Part shown: piece by piece, positions 18,821-27,630 of the stretch
Layout: each line of letters begins with the position of its first letter
How positions within the stretch are numbered: position 1 is the first letter of the stretch
From: JAAGZL01 sp050290785
Lineage (GTDB): Bacteria; Pseudomonadota; Gammaproteobacteria; Chromatiales; Chromatiaceae
DNA length: 64,000 nt
Assembly: GCA_050290785.1 (NCBI GenBank)
Contig: JBNKIR010000053.1
Coordinates: 1 to 64,000, forward strand
Direction of reading: 5' to 3'
Program-made: the position numbers and the translations under genes
Notes under the pieces: model-generated
Databases searched by the model: none
Seen by the model: the letters and a program-made list of their open reading frames with translations, nothing else
What the model was told of the DNA's origin: nothing

Positions 18821-18847
18821 CTGGATCCTGCCCTACACCGGGATGAC
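18821..18847. repeat. Dispersed palindromic repeat (TGGATCC...GGGATGAC family)
   Basis: One decayed copy of the palindrome family found at 8163, 8530 and 56239, located between htpG and relA. The remaining bases of the 199-bp gap (18682-18880) show no other structure to me. Confidence 0.55.
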
Positions 18848-18880
18848 AAAAAGAGAATGCATCAGAGGCGCCATACCTAC

Positions 18881-20773
18881 CTAGCTTAGCATCAACTTGT
18901 TAAGGCGGTGCACAAACCCGGCTGGATCGTCCAGCTGACCTCCCTCAGCCAACAGGGCCTGATCGAACAAGATACGGGAGAGATCAGCGAAGATTTCCTC
19001 GTCCGGTTCCTGGTCCATGCGCTGCAGCAGCGGATGGCCGGGATTGATCTCCATGATCGGCTGGGTCTTGGGGGCGTTCTGGCCCAACTGCTCCAGCACC
19101 CGCTGCAGGTTGGCGCTCATGTCGTAGTCTCCCACCACCAGGCAGGCCGGGGACTCGGTCAGGCGGTTGCTGACCCGCACCTCTTTCACCCCCTCGCCCA
19201 GCACGTTCTGGATACGCTCCACCAGGCCCTTGTGCTCCTCGGCGGCCTTCTCCAACTCCTCCTTGGACTCCTTGTCGTCCAGCTCTCCCAGATCCAGCTG
19301 CCCCTTGGCCACGGACTGGATATGCTTGCCCTGGTAGTCGCTGAGATGGGTCACCAACCATTCATCCACCCGATCGGTAAGCAGCAGAACCTCCACGTCC
19401 TTCTTCTTGAACACCTCCAGGTGCGGACTGTGGCTGGCGGCGGCATGGGTGTCGGCGGTGATGTAGTAGATCTTCTCCTGTTTCTCCTGCATACGCCCGA
19501 TGTATTCATCCAGGGAGACGGTCTGTTCCGTGCCTTCAGACTTGGTGGTGGCGAAACGCAGCAGACCGGCGATCTTCTCCTTGTTGGCGTAGTCCTCGGC
19601 AGGACCCTCCTTGAGTACATTACCGAACTCTTTCCAGAACTTCTGGTACTTCTCGCCATCATCCTGGGCCATCTTCTCCAGCAGTCCCAATACACGCTTG
19701 GTGTTGGCATTGCGGATGGAGTCGATCTTTTTGTCATGCTGCAGGATCTCGCGGGAGACGTTCAGGGGCAGATCATCCGAATCCACCACCCCCTTCACGA
19801 AACGCAGGTAGCGCGGCATCAGCTTGTCCGCCTCGTCCATGATAAAGACGCGACGCACATAGAGCTTCACCCCGTGTTTCTGCTCCCGCTCCCACATATC
19901 GAACGGGGCGCGACCCGGGATGTAGAGCAAAGAAGTGTATTCGTTGGTCCCTTCCACCCGGTTGTGCACATGGGCCATGGGGTCTTCGAAATCGTGACCA
20001 ATGTGTTTATAGAATTCGTTGTACTCCTCATCGGAGACATCGGATTTGTTACGCATCCAGAGCGCGGTACCCTTGTTGACCTGCTCCCACTCCGGCTCCT
20101 TCTTCTCCTTGTCATCGCCGTACAGCTCTTCCAGCATCTCAATGGGAATAGAGACATGATCGGAAAACTTGCTGATAATGGAGCGCAGACGGAACGGCTC
20201 CAGAAATTCATCCTCTCCCTCACGCAGATGCAGGGTGATGTCGGTACCACGGCCCGCCTTCTCCACCGTTTCGATGGTGTAATCCCCCTCGCCGACGGAT
20301 TCCCAGCGCACCCCGTGTTCTGCGCCCAGTCCCGCACGGCGGGTCACCAGGGTCACCTTGTCGGCGACGATGAAGGCGGAGTAGAAACCGACGCCAAACT
20401 GTCCGATCAGCTGGCTATCCTCGGCCTGCTCGCCACTCATGGATTCCAGGAAACGGCGGGTACCGGAGGTGGCGATGGAGCCGATTATGTCGGTGACCTC
20501 CTGGCGACTCATGCCGATGCCATTGTCGGAAATGGTGACGCTGCGGCGCTCCTTGTCCAGGGAGACCCGGATCCGGAGGTTGGGATCCTCCTCATACATG
20601 GCGTCGTCGGAAAGGGCCTCGAATCTAAGCTTCTCGGCCGCGTCCGATGCGTTGGATATCAGCTCCCGCAGGAAGATCTCCTTATTGCTGTAGAGGGAAC
20701 GGATCACCAGGTTCAGCACCTGACTTACCTCGGCCTGGAACTCCAGCGTCTCCTTGTGTGCATCAACGGTCAT
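18881..20773 (-). CDS. htpG: Molecular chaperone HtpG (Hsp90)
   Basis: ATP-dependent Hsp90 chaperone. The 630-residue chain begins MTVDAHKETLEFQAEVSQVL. It has the GHKL ATPase motifs ELISNASDA, DNGIGM and IGQFGVGFYSAF, the middle-domain segment DLPLNVSREILQ with its catalytic Arg, and the C-terminal dimerisation domain. I use the ATG at 20773, which has GGGAGG about 11 nt upstream; an upstream ATG at 20851 adds 26 residues foreign to the family. No clear sigma-32 promoter was found in the divergent gap shared with pgm. Confidence 0.97.
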   Translation of the reverse strand: MTVDAHKETLEFQAEVSQVLNLVIRSLYSNKEIFLRELISNASDAAEKLRFEALSDDAMYEEDPNLRIRVSLDKERRSVTISDNGIGMSRQEVTDIIGSIATSGTRRFLESMSGEQAEDSQLIGQFGVGFYSAFIVADKVTLVTRRAGLGAEHGVRWESVGEGDYTIETVEKAGRGTDITLHLREGEDEFLEPFRLRSIISKFSDHVSIPIEMLEELYGDDKEKKEPEWEQVNKGTALWMRNKSDVSDEEYNEFYKHIGHDFEDPMAHVHNRVEGTNEYTSLLYIPGRAPFDMWEREQKHGVKLYVRRVFIMDEADKLMPRYLRFVKGVVDSDDLPLNVSREILQHDKKIDSIRNANTKRVLGLLEKMAQDDGEKYQKFWKEFGNVLKEGPAEDYANKEKIAGLLRFATTKSEGTEQTVSLDEYIGRMQEKQEKIYYITADTHAAASHSPHLEVFKKKDVEVLLLTDRVDEWLVTHLSDYQGKHIQSVAKGQLDLGELDDKESKEELEKAAEEHKGLVERIQNVLGEGVKEVRVSNRLTESPACLVVGDYDMSANLQRVLEQLGQNAPKTQPIMEINPGHPLLQRMDQEPDEEIFADLSRILFDQALLAEGGQLDDPAGFVHRLNKLMLS

Positions 20774-20839
20774 AGTGGCAGTAACCTCCCATAAAGCATA
20801 TTTCGTCTTAAATTTAATACGGATTGAATCTATTATTTT

Positions 20840-20858
20840 AGGGTGCAACATCCACCCT
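20840..20858. other. Small inverted repeat in the htpG/pgm divergent region
   Basis: AGGGTG (20840-20845) and CACCCT (20853-20858) form a 6-bp inverted repeat with a 7-nt loop, placed midway between two divergent genes. There is no T-run on either side, so it is not a terminator; an operator role is only a possibility. Confidence 0.25.
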
Positions 20859-20992
20859 TATCTATTGCTTCTGGTAACATGCGGGCCAGCAGGCAGATTT
20901 CAAGGGCAAATTGTAGAGTCATATTTGAGAATTTATACTGTGAGTCATACGCCAACGAATCAAAAACCGCAATTACAGCAGGTATCCAGATA

Positions 20993-22627
20993 ATGGACGT
21001 AATAACAGTAGGGACAACACCATTCCAGGATCAACGCCCAGGCACATCCGGCCTGCGCAAGAAGGTGAAGGTGTTCCAACAGGAGCACTATCTGGAGAAC
21101 TTCGTCCAATCCATCTTCGACACCCAGAGCGATCTCAAGGGGGCGAGCATGGTCCTGGGGGGAGATGGCCGCTACTACAACCGCACGGCGATCCAGACCA
21201 TACTCAGGATGGCTGCAGCCAACGGTATCGCCGAGGTGATCGTGGGCCAGGGCGGACTGCTCTCCACCCCAGCCGCGTCCTGTTTGATCAGAAAATATGA
21301 GACCAGAGGCGGAATCATCCTCTCCGCCAGCCATAACCCCGGTGGTCCGAATGCGGACTTCGGTATCAAGTTCAACGTACCCAACGGCGGCCCTGCACCG
21401 GAGGCCGTCACCGATGCGATATTCCAGCGTACCCAGGAGATTGATCGCTATCTGACCACAGAGACATCCGATATAGATCTGGACCGCACTGGTACCGGCA
21501 GAATAGGAGATACCACCGTCCGCATCATCGACCCGGTGGAGGACTATGCGGAGCTGATGCAGCAGCTGTTCGACTTCAACGCCATACATCAGATGTTCAA
21601 CTCAGGCACCTTCGAGATGCGCTTCGACGCCATGCATGCCGTAACCGGACCATACGCTATCAGGATCCTGGAAGAGATACTGGGTGCACCACCGGGAACA
21701 GTATTAAACGGAGAACCTCTGGAAGACTTCGGCGGCGGCCATCCGGATCCAAACCTGGTCCACGCCCACGAGATAGTGGAACTGACCAGCGGATTCGAAC
21801 CCGTGGACTTCGCTGCGGCATCTGACGGTGACGGCGACCGTAACATGCTCCTGGGCAGGGAATTCTTCGTTACGCCCAGTGATAGCCTGGCAATAATGGC
21901 TGCCAACGCCCACCTGCTTCCGGGCTACCCCATGGGGATCTCAGGCATCGCTCGCTCCATGCCCACCAGCCAGGCTGCCGACCGCGTGGCAGACAGCATG
22001 GGAATAGAGTGCCATGAGACACCCACCGGCTGGAAGTTCTTCGGCAACCTGCTGGACGCCGGCAAGATAACCATCTGTGGCGAAGAGAGTTTCGGCACCG
22101 GTTCCAGCCATGTGCGCGAAAAGGACGGACTCTGGGCGGTGCTGTTCTGGCTCAATCTGCTGGCCATAAAGAGACAATCGGTGCGCAAGATCGTACAGGA
22201 CCACTGGCGCAGGTTCGGACGCAACTACTACAGCCGCCACGACTACGAGGGTATAGACAAAGAGGCGGGTGAAGGGGTAATACAACATATACAGGATGTT
22301 CTGCCTTCCCTGCCCGGAAGAGAATATGGCGCCTTTAAGGTGGAGTTCGCCGATAACTTCAGCTACACCGATCCTATCGACGGGAGCGTATCTGAGAATC
22401 AGGGAATACGCATCGTATTTACCAATGGGGCCAGGATAGTGTTCCGCCTCTCCGGCACCGGTACCGAGGGCGCCACCCTCAGGATCTATCTGGAGAGATA
22501 CGAACCGGACCCGGCCAGACAACTGCAGGAGACAGCAGACGCCATCGCCACGCTGGACGCAATGGCCAGAGAGCTGGGGCAGATTGAGGAGCGTACCGGT
22601 AGAAGCAAGCCCAGTGTGATTACCTGA
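20993..22627 (+). CDS. pgm: Alpha-D-phosphoglucomutase
   Basis: Interconverts glucose 1-phosphate and glucose 6-phosphate for glycogen and cell-envelope sugar synthesis. The 544-residue protein has the catalytic phosphoserine loop ILSASHNPGGPNADFGIKFN, the metal-binding loop ASDGDGDRNML, the sugar-binding GEESFGTGSSH, and the C-terminal phosphate-binding RLSGTGTEGATLR. The start at 20993 (MDVITVGTTPFQDQRPGTSG) matches the eukaryote-like Pgm N-terminus; a longer reading from 20843 adds 50 unrelated residues. Length is close to E. coli Pgm (546). Confidence 0.96.
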   Translation: MDVITVGTTPFQDQRPGTSGLRKKVKVFQQEHYLENFVQSIFDTQSDLKGASMVLGGDGRYYNRTAIQTILRMAAANGIAEVIVGQGGLLSTPAASCLIRKYETRGGIILSASHNPGGPNADFGIKFNVPNGGPAPEAVTDAIFQRTQEIDRYLTTETSDIDLDRTGTGRIGDTTVRIIDPVEDYAELMQQLFDFNAIHQMFNSGTFEMRFDAMHAVTGPYAIRILEEILGAPPGTVLNGEPLEDFGGGHPDPNLVHAHEIVELTSGFEPVDFAAASDGDGDRNMLLGREFFVTPSDSLAIMAANAHLLPGYPMGISGIARSMPTSQAADRVADSMGIECHETPTGWKFFGNLLDAGKITICGEESFGTGSSHVREKDGLWAVLFWLNLLAIKRQSVRKIVQDHWRRFGRNYYSRHDYEGIDKEAGEGVIQHIQDVLPSLPGREYGAFKVEFADNFSYTDPIDGSVSENQGIRIVFTNGARIVFRLSGTGTEGATLRIYLERYEPDPARQLQETADAIATLDAMARELGQIEERTGRSKPSVIT

Positions 22628-22714
22628 TAATTTTGTGATAACAGTTCGACCAATAGGCTAATGTATACATATAGCCTTAAAAATTACCAGCACGCCATTG
22701 TATGGAGGCATCAC

Positions 22715-23815
22715 ATGAACAAAGCGAGTCCTTTTCGTCTCTCCTGTTTTCTTCTCTTTTTGCTGCTCTTCTCAGTTGGCGCTGTTACAGCTGACACATC
22801 CGAATCCAACACAACCCCGGACTGGTTTTTCCACAATATTATTGCGGATCTGAGCGCTGCACCTGAGGGCGCTGTGATTATCGACAGCCGCCCCGGCGCG
22901 AGAAAATACATCAGGGGTCATATACCTGGATCGCTCAGTATTCCACTGTCGGAGTTTGACCAACATACTGATAAATTGCCGCAGGATAAGTCCACTCCCC
23001 TGGTGTTCTATTGTGGTGGCCTGAAATGCAAGCTGAGCCATAAGTCGGCAACAAAGGCGGAGGCCCTTGGATATAAAAACGTCCAGGTCTATGCCAACGG
23101 CTATCCGCACTGGGTAAAACAGGGCAACGTCGGCGCCGTCACTGTTGACTATATAAAGGGGATCGTCGGTGGCGACACAAAGATTGTGCTAATCGACTCG
23201 CGACCAAAGAAGCGGAAATATGACAAAGGCCACATTCCCGGAGCCATAAGTATTCCCGACACTGAATTTGCACAGAAAATAACCATGCTTCCGGAAGACA
23301 AGAGTACCCCGCTCATTTTCTACTGCGGTGGTCTCGAATGTAAACTCAGCAGGAAATCTGCTAATAAAGCACTGGCTGCCGGATATACCGATGTACGTTA
23401 CTTTCCTGCCGGATTCCCCTCATGGAAAAAGGCTGGGGGAGAGATAGCCAAAGGCGATAGCAAAAAGGTTGCTATCAAGCCCGGTAGCGAAGATGGGACC
23501 ATCAGCATCGAGTCGTTCCAGCAGATTCTGGAGAATGACCCAGATAGCATTCATGTGATTGATGTGCGTGATGCAGACGAATTCGCAGCAGGCCATATTA
23601 AGGGATCCAAGAACATTCCGATGGATGGTTTCGGCAATCAGGTCGACTCACTACCTTCAGACAAACCGATAGTATTTCTCTGTAGCACCGGAGCCCGTAG
23701 TGGTGAAGCCTATGACACAGCGACCATGCTACGTGCGGAGCTCAAGACCTATTTTCTCAATGCGGAAACAACATTTAACAAAGACGGTACTTATTCATTC
23801 AAGCCGGCTGAATAA
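22715..23815 (+). CDS. Exported protein with three rhodanese domains
   Basis: A 366-residue exported protein (signal peptide ending near AVTADTS) made of three rhodanese-like domains at about 30-135, 140-245 and 260-366. The first two are close duplicates with the unusual active-site loop YCGG(L)xCKLSxKSA, each holding two cysteines. The third has the ordinary loop LCSTGARSG. Rhodanese domains bind and transfer sulfane sulfur, so a role in periplasmic sulfur handling is likely, but donor and acceptor are unknown. The ATG at 22715 follows GGAGG at 6-nt spacing. A strong terminator follows. Confidence 0.9.
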   Translation: MNKASPFRLSCFLLFLLLFSVGAVTADTSESNTTPDWFFHNIIADLSAAPEGAVIIDSRPGARKYIRGHIPGSLSIPLSEFDQHTDKLPQDKSTPLVFYCGGLKCKLSHKSATKAEALGYKNVQVYANGYPHWVKQGNVGAVTVDYIKGIVGGDTKIVLIDSRPKKRKYDKGHIPGAISIPDTEFAQKITMLPEDKSTPLIFYCGGLECKLSRKSANKALAAGYTDVRYFPAGFPSWKKAGGEIAKGDSKKVAIKPGSEDGTISIESFQQILENDPDSIHVIDVRDADEFAAGHIKGSKNIPMDGFGNQVDSLPSDKPIVFLCSTGARSGEAYDTATMLRAELKTYFLNAETTFNKDGTYSFKPAE

Positions 23816-23839
23816 ATAACTTTATGCAGGAATAAACCA

Positions 23840-23864
23840 GGGGGGTGCAAGCCCCCCCTTTTTT
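23840..23864 (+). terminator. Rho-independent terminator after the triple-rhodanese gene
   Basis: GGGGGG-TGCAAG-CCCCCCC followed by six T, 25 bp after the stop codon. This is the clearest intrinsic terminator in the window. Confidence 0.92.
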
Positions 23865-23947
23865 ATCTGTTCTCGGTATATCTTTCACCATACGGTCATG
23901 TTCTATAAACTTCAGATAAAGACGCAACTTATTATTTGGAGATAATA

Positions 23948-25357
23948 GTGCACGAGAAACAAGTAGACGTAGCGATCATCGGTTCCGGCAGCGCCGGTCT
24001 CTATGCCATGAGTAAGGTAAGACCATCGGGCAAGAGCTTTGTCCTGATAAACGGCGGCGAGCTGGGCACCACCTGCGCCCGCGTCGGCTGCATGCCATCC
24101 AAGGCACTGATCCAGACAGCCCATGACCTCTCCCGCACCAAGGTCCTTGGACGTTACGGCGTCACAGGTTACAACCAGATCAAGATCGACCTGAACGAGA
24201 CCCTGGAGTATGTACAGGATATGCGCGATACCTTCGTGGATCGCGTACTCTCCAACAGCACCGACCAGATGAACGAAGAGCTGTTTATCCAAGGCTACGC
24301 CAGGTTCGTGGAACCAGATCTGCTCCAGGTGGATGATCAATTGATCCGCACCCACAAGATCATCATCGCCACCGGCTCACGCCCGGTCCTGCCCCAGCCC
24401 TGGCAGGCCTTCGGTGACAGGGTGATCACCACCGATCAGTTCTTCGAGCTGGAAGAGATGCCCGCATCCATGGCGGTGATCGGTCTGGGCACCATCGGTC
24501 TGGAGATCGGCCAATCCCTGGCCAAACTGGGGGTGGATGTAACCGGTTTCGACATGCTGGAGAGCATCGGTGGCATCGAAGATCCAGCAGTGGCAGAGAC
24601 CGCGCTGCAGATCATCGGCAAGGGGTTCCCCATACACCTGGGGCTGGCCGCCGAGATCACGGAAGAGGGAGATAAACTCAGGGTAACCGCGGGTGAGCAC
24701 TCCGTGCTGGTGGACAAGGTACTGGCCAGCCTGGGACGCATCCCCAATGTAGAGTCGCTGGAATTGCAGAATGCAGGCATCGAACTGAACGAGCGCGGCA
24801 TTCCCCTGTTCAACCGCAACACCATGCAGTGCGGTGACAGTCACATATTCATCGCCGGAGATGTGAACAACGACATCCCTCTACTGCATGAGGCCGGCGA
24901 CGAAGGGCGCATCGCCGGCAGTAACGCCGTAAGCGATAAAATAACTGCCTACCAACGCAAGACCCCGCTCGCCATCAACTTCTGCGAACCCAATATCTGC
25001 CACGTCGGCATGCGCTGGCCAGAGCTGGATCAGGATCAGGTCGCCATCGGCGAGGTGCAACTGGCCCCGGTGGGACGCGCCCTGATCATGGGCCAGAACA
25101 AGGGGATCATCCGGGTCTACGCAGATAAGGTTAGCGGCAAGATGCTGGGAGCGGCCATGGTGTGCGTCAGCGGAGAAAACCTGGCCCATCTCCTGGCCTG
25201 GAGTATCCAACAGGAATTGACGGTAGGAGATCTGATTCAGATGCCCTACTATCATCCCGTGATCGAAGAGGCCCTGCAGGCGGCGTTGAACGATCTGTAT
25301 CAGAAGGTGGACAACAAAAACCCCGGCGCCATCGCCGAGTTGTCTCCCCTGCCCTAA
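23948..25357 (+). CDS. Standalone dihydrolipoyl-dehydrogenase-like flavoprotein disulfide reductase
   Basis: FAD- and NAD(P)-dependent disulfide oxidoreductase of 469 residues. It shows the FAD motif IIGSGSAGLYAM, the redox-active disulfide in TTCARVGCMPSKAL, the NAD-binding GLGTIGLEIGQSL, the second FAD segment IAGDVNN, and a C-terminal YYHPVIEEAL with the catalytic His and Glu. I start it at the GTG at 23948: the upstream TTG at 23936 overlaps the ribosome-binding site TTGGAG. No E1 or E2 dehydrogenase genes are nearby, so its thiol substrate may not be lipoyl-E2. The gene follows the triple rhodanese but is separated from it by a terminator. Confidence 0.88.
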   Translation: MHEKQVDVAIIGSGSAGLYAMSKVRPSGKSFVLINGGELGTTCARVGCMPSKALIQTAHDLSRTKVLGRYGVTGYNQIKIDLNETLEYVQDMRDTFVDRVLSNSTDQMNEELFIQGYARFVEPDLLQVDDQLIRTHKIIIATGSRPVLPQPWQAFGDRVITTDQFFELEEMPASMAVIGLGTIGLEIGQSLAKLGVDVTGFDMLESIGGIEDPAVAETALQIIGKGFPIHLGLAAEITEEGDKLRVTAGEHSVLVDKVLASLGRIPNVESLELQNAGIELNERGIPLFNRNTMQCGDSHIFIAGDVNNDIPLLHEAGDEGRIAGSNAVSDKITAYQRKTPLAINFCEPNICHVGMRWPELDQDQVAIGEVQLAPVGRALIMGQNKGIIRVYADKVSGKMLGAAMVCVSGENLAHLLAWSIQQELTVGDLIQMPYYHPVIEEALQAALNDLYQKVDNKNPGAIAELSPLP

Positions 25358-25371
25358 ACAATTTTTTGTAA

Positions 25372-25425
25372 GAGCCCGCTCCTGCGGGCGATAATATGCA
25401 TTTTATCGCCCAGGGGACTGGGCTC
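25372..25425. repeat. Inverted-repeat (REP/BIME-like) element upstream of ettA
   Basis: GAGCCCGCTCCTGCGGGCGAT and a diverged inverted copy (TTATCGCCC...GGGCTC) face each other across about 10 nt, giving a long imperfect hairpin. A second member of the family lies directly downstream of ettA at 27158-27223. Confidence 0.75.
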
Positions 25426-25486
25426 ATACTGGATGGTGGCTGCCCGTACAGCCACCAAAAACCTTATCATCTGGAATATTCAACCA

Positions 25487-27154
<1,668 letters not shown>

Positions 27155-27157
27155 TGT

Positions 27158-27223
27158 TGTAGGATCCCACTCCTCTGGGCGATTGTTGGTTTGATTTATC
27201 GCCCGCAGGAGCGGGCTCCTACA
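27158..27223. repeat. Inverted-repeat (REP/BIME-like) element downstream of ettA
   Basis: TGTAGGATCCCACTCCTCTG ... and its inverted partner ending GCAGGAGCGGGCTCCTACA form a 66-bp imperfect hairpin of the same family as 25372-25425. It ends 15 bp before the next start codon, so it lies in the leader of the small gene at 27239. Confidence 0.8.
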
Positions 27224-27238
27224 AAAAAGGACAACGCC

Positions 27239-27610
27239 ATGAAAATGCTGACCAGGGACAGCGATAATAAAAACCTCGCATCGCTAAAAGAGAGACTTGA
27301 GAACAGTGGTATCCCTGCGGTCATCCAGGGAAAAGAAACAGCACGAATGACCGTCTCCTGGTTTCTCCTCGAACCGACCCTATGGATATACCTTGACCAC
27401 CAGTTTGAGGATGCGATCAGACTTATGGACAATCCTGACCATGTAGTTACAACCGGAATCGATATTGAGCAGTTTTACTCAAGCGCACTATCCGATAGCG
27501 CACAGAAAAAAGCCCTCAACGAGGGCTTAAAACAGATTGCAATTTATGTCAGTGCGTTAATATTCGGAATGTTTATCCTTGTCAGAATACTGGATAAAAT
27601 CGCATCGTAG
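27239..27610 (+). CDS. Small membrane-anchored DUF2007-like protein
   Basis: A 123-residue protein. Its N-terminal half (KNLASLKERLENSGIPAVIQG, then LWIYLDHQFEDAIRLM) resembles DUF2007, a small PII-like fold of unknown function that usually precedes a membrane segment. Here one helix, IAIYVSALIFGMFILVRIL, lies at the C-terminus. The ATG at 27239 has AAGGA at 8-nt spacing. It converges with the chemoreceptor gene 20 bp away, and the terminator of that gene appears to lie inside this coding sequence. No function can be assigned. Confidence 0.72.
   Translation: MKMLTRDSDNKNLASLKERLENSGIPAVIQGKETARMTVSWFLLEPTLWIYLDHQFEDAIRLMDNPDHVVTTGIDIEQFYSSALSDSAQKKALNEGLKQIAIYVSALIFGMFILVRILDKIAS
27506..27528 (-). 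terminator. Intrinsic terminator for the chemoreceptor gene, inside the convergent small gene
   Basis: Read on the minus strand: AAGCCCTC-GTT-GAGGGCTT followed by a run of T (the A-run at 27506-27511 on plus). It lies about 100 bp past the chemoreceptor stop codon and within codons of the plus-strand gene at 27239-27610. On plus, the hairpin is followed by A, so it should not stop that transcript. Confidence 0.75.
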
Positions 27611-27630
27611 ATAAACCCGAACAACCACCA

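Noticed and set aside
18908..20794. 628-codon plus-strand open frame antisense to htpG
   Set aside because: It mirrors htpG codons almost completely; the translation is a low-complexity Leu/His/Gly-rich chain, as expected from the reverse frame of a GC-rich gene.
20774..20992. Heat-shock (sigma-32) promoter before htpG
   Set aside because: No pair resembling CTTGAAA and CCCATNT at proper spacing could be found on the minus strand.
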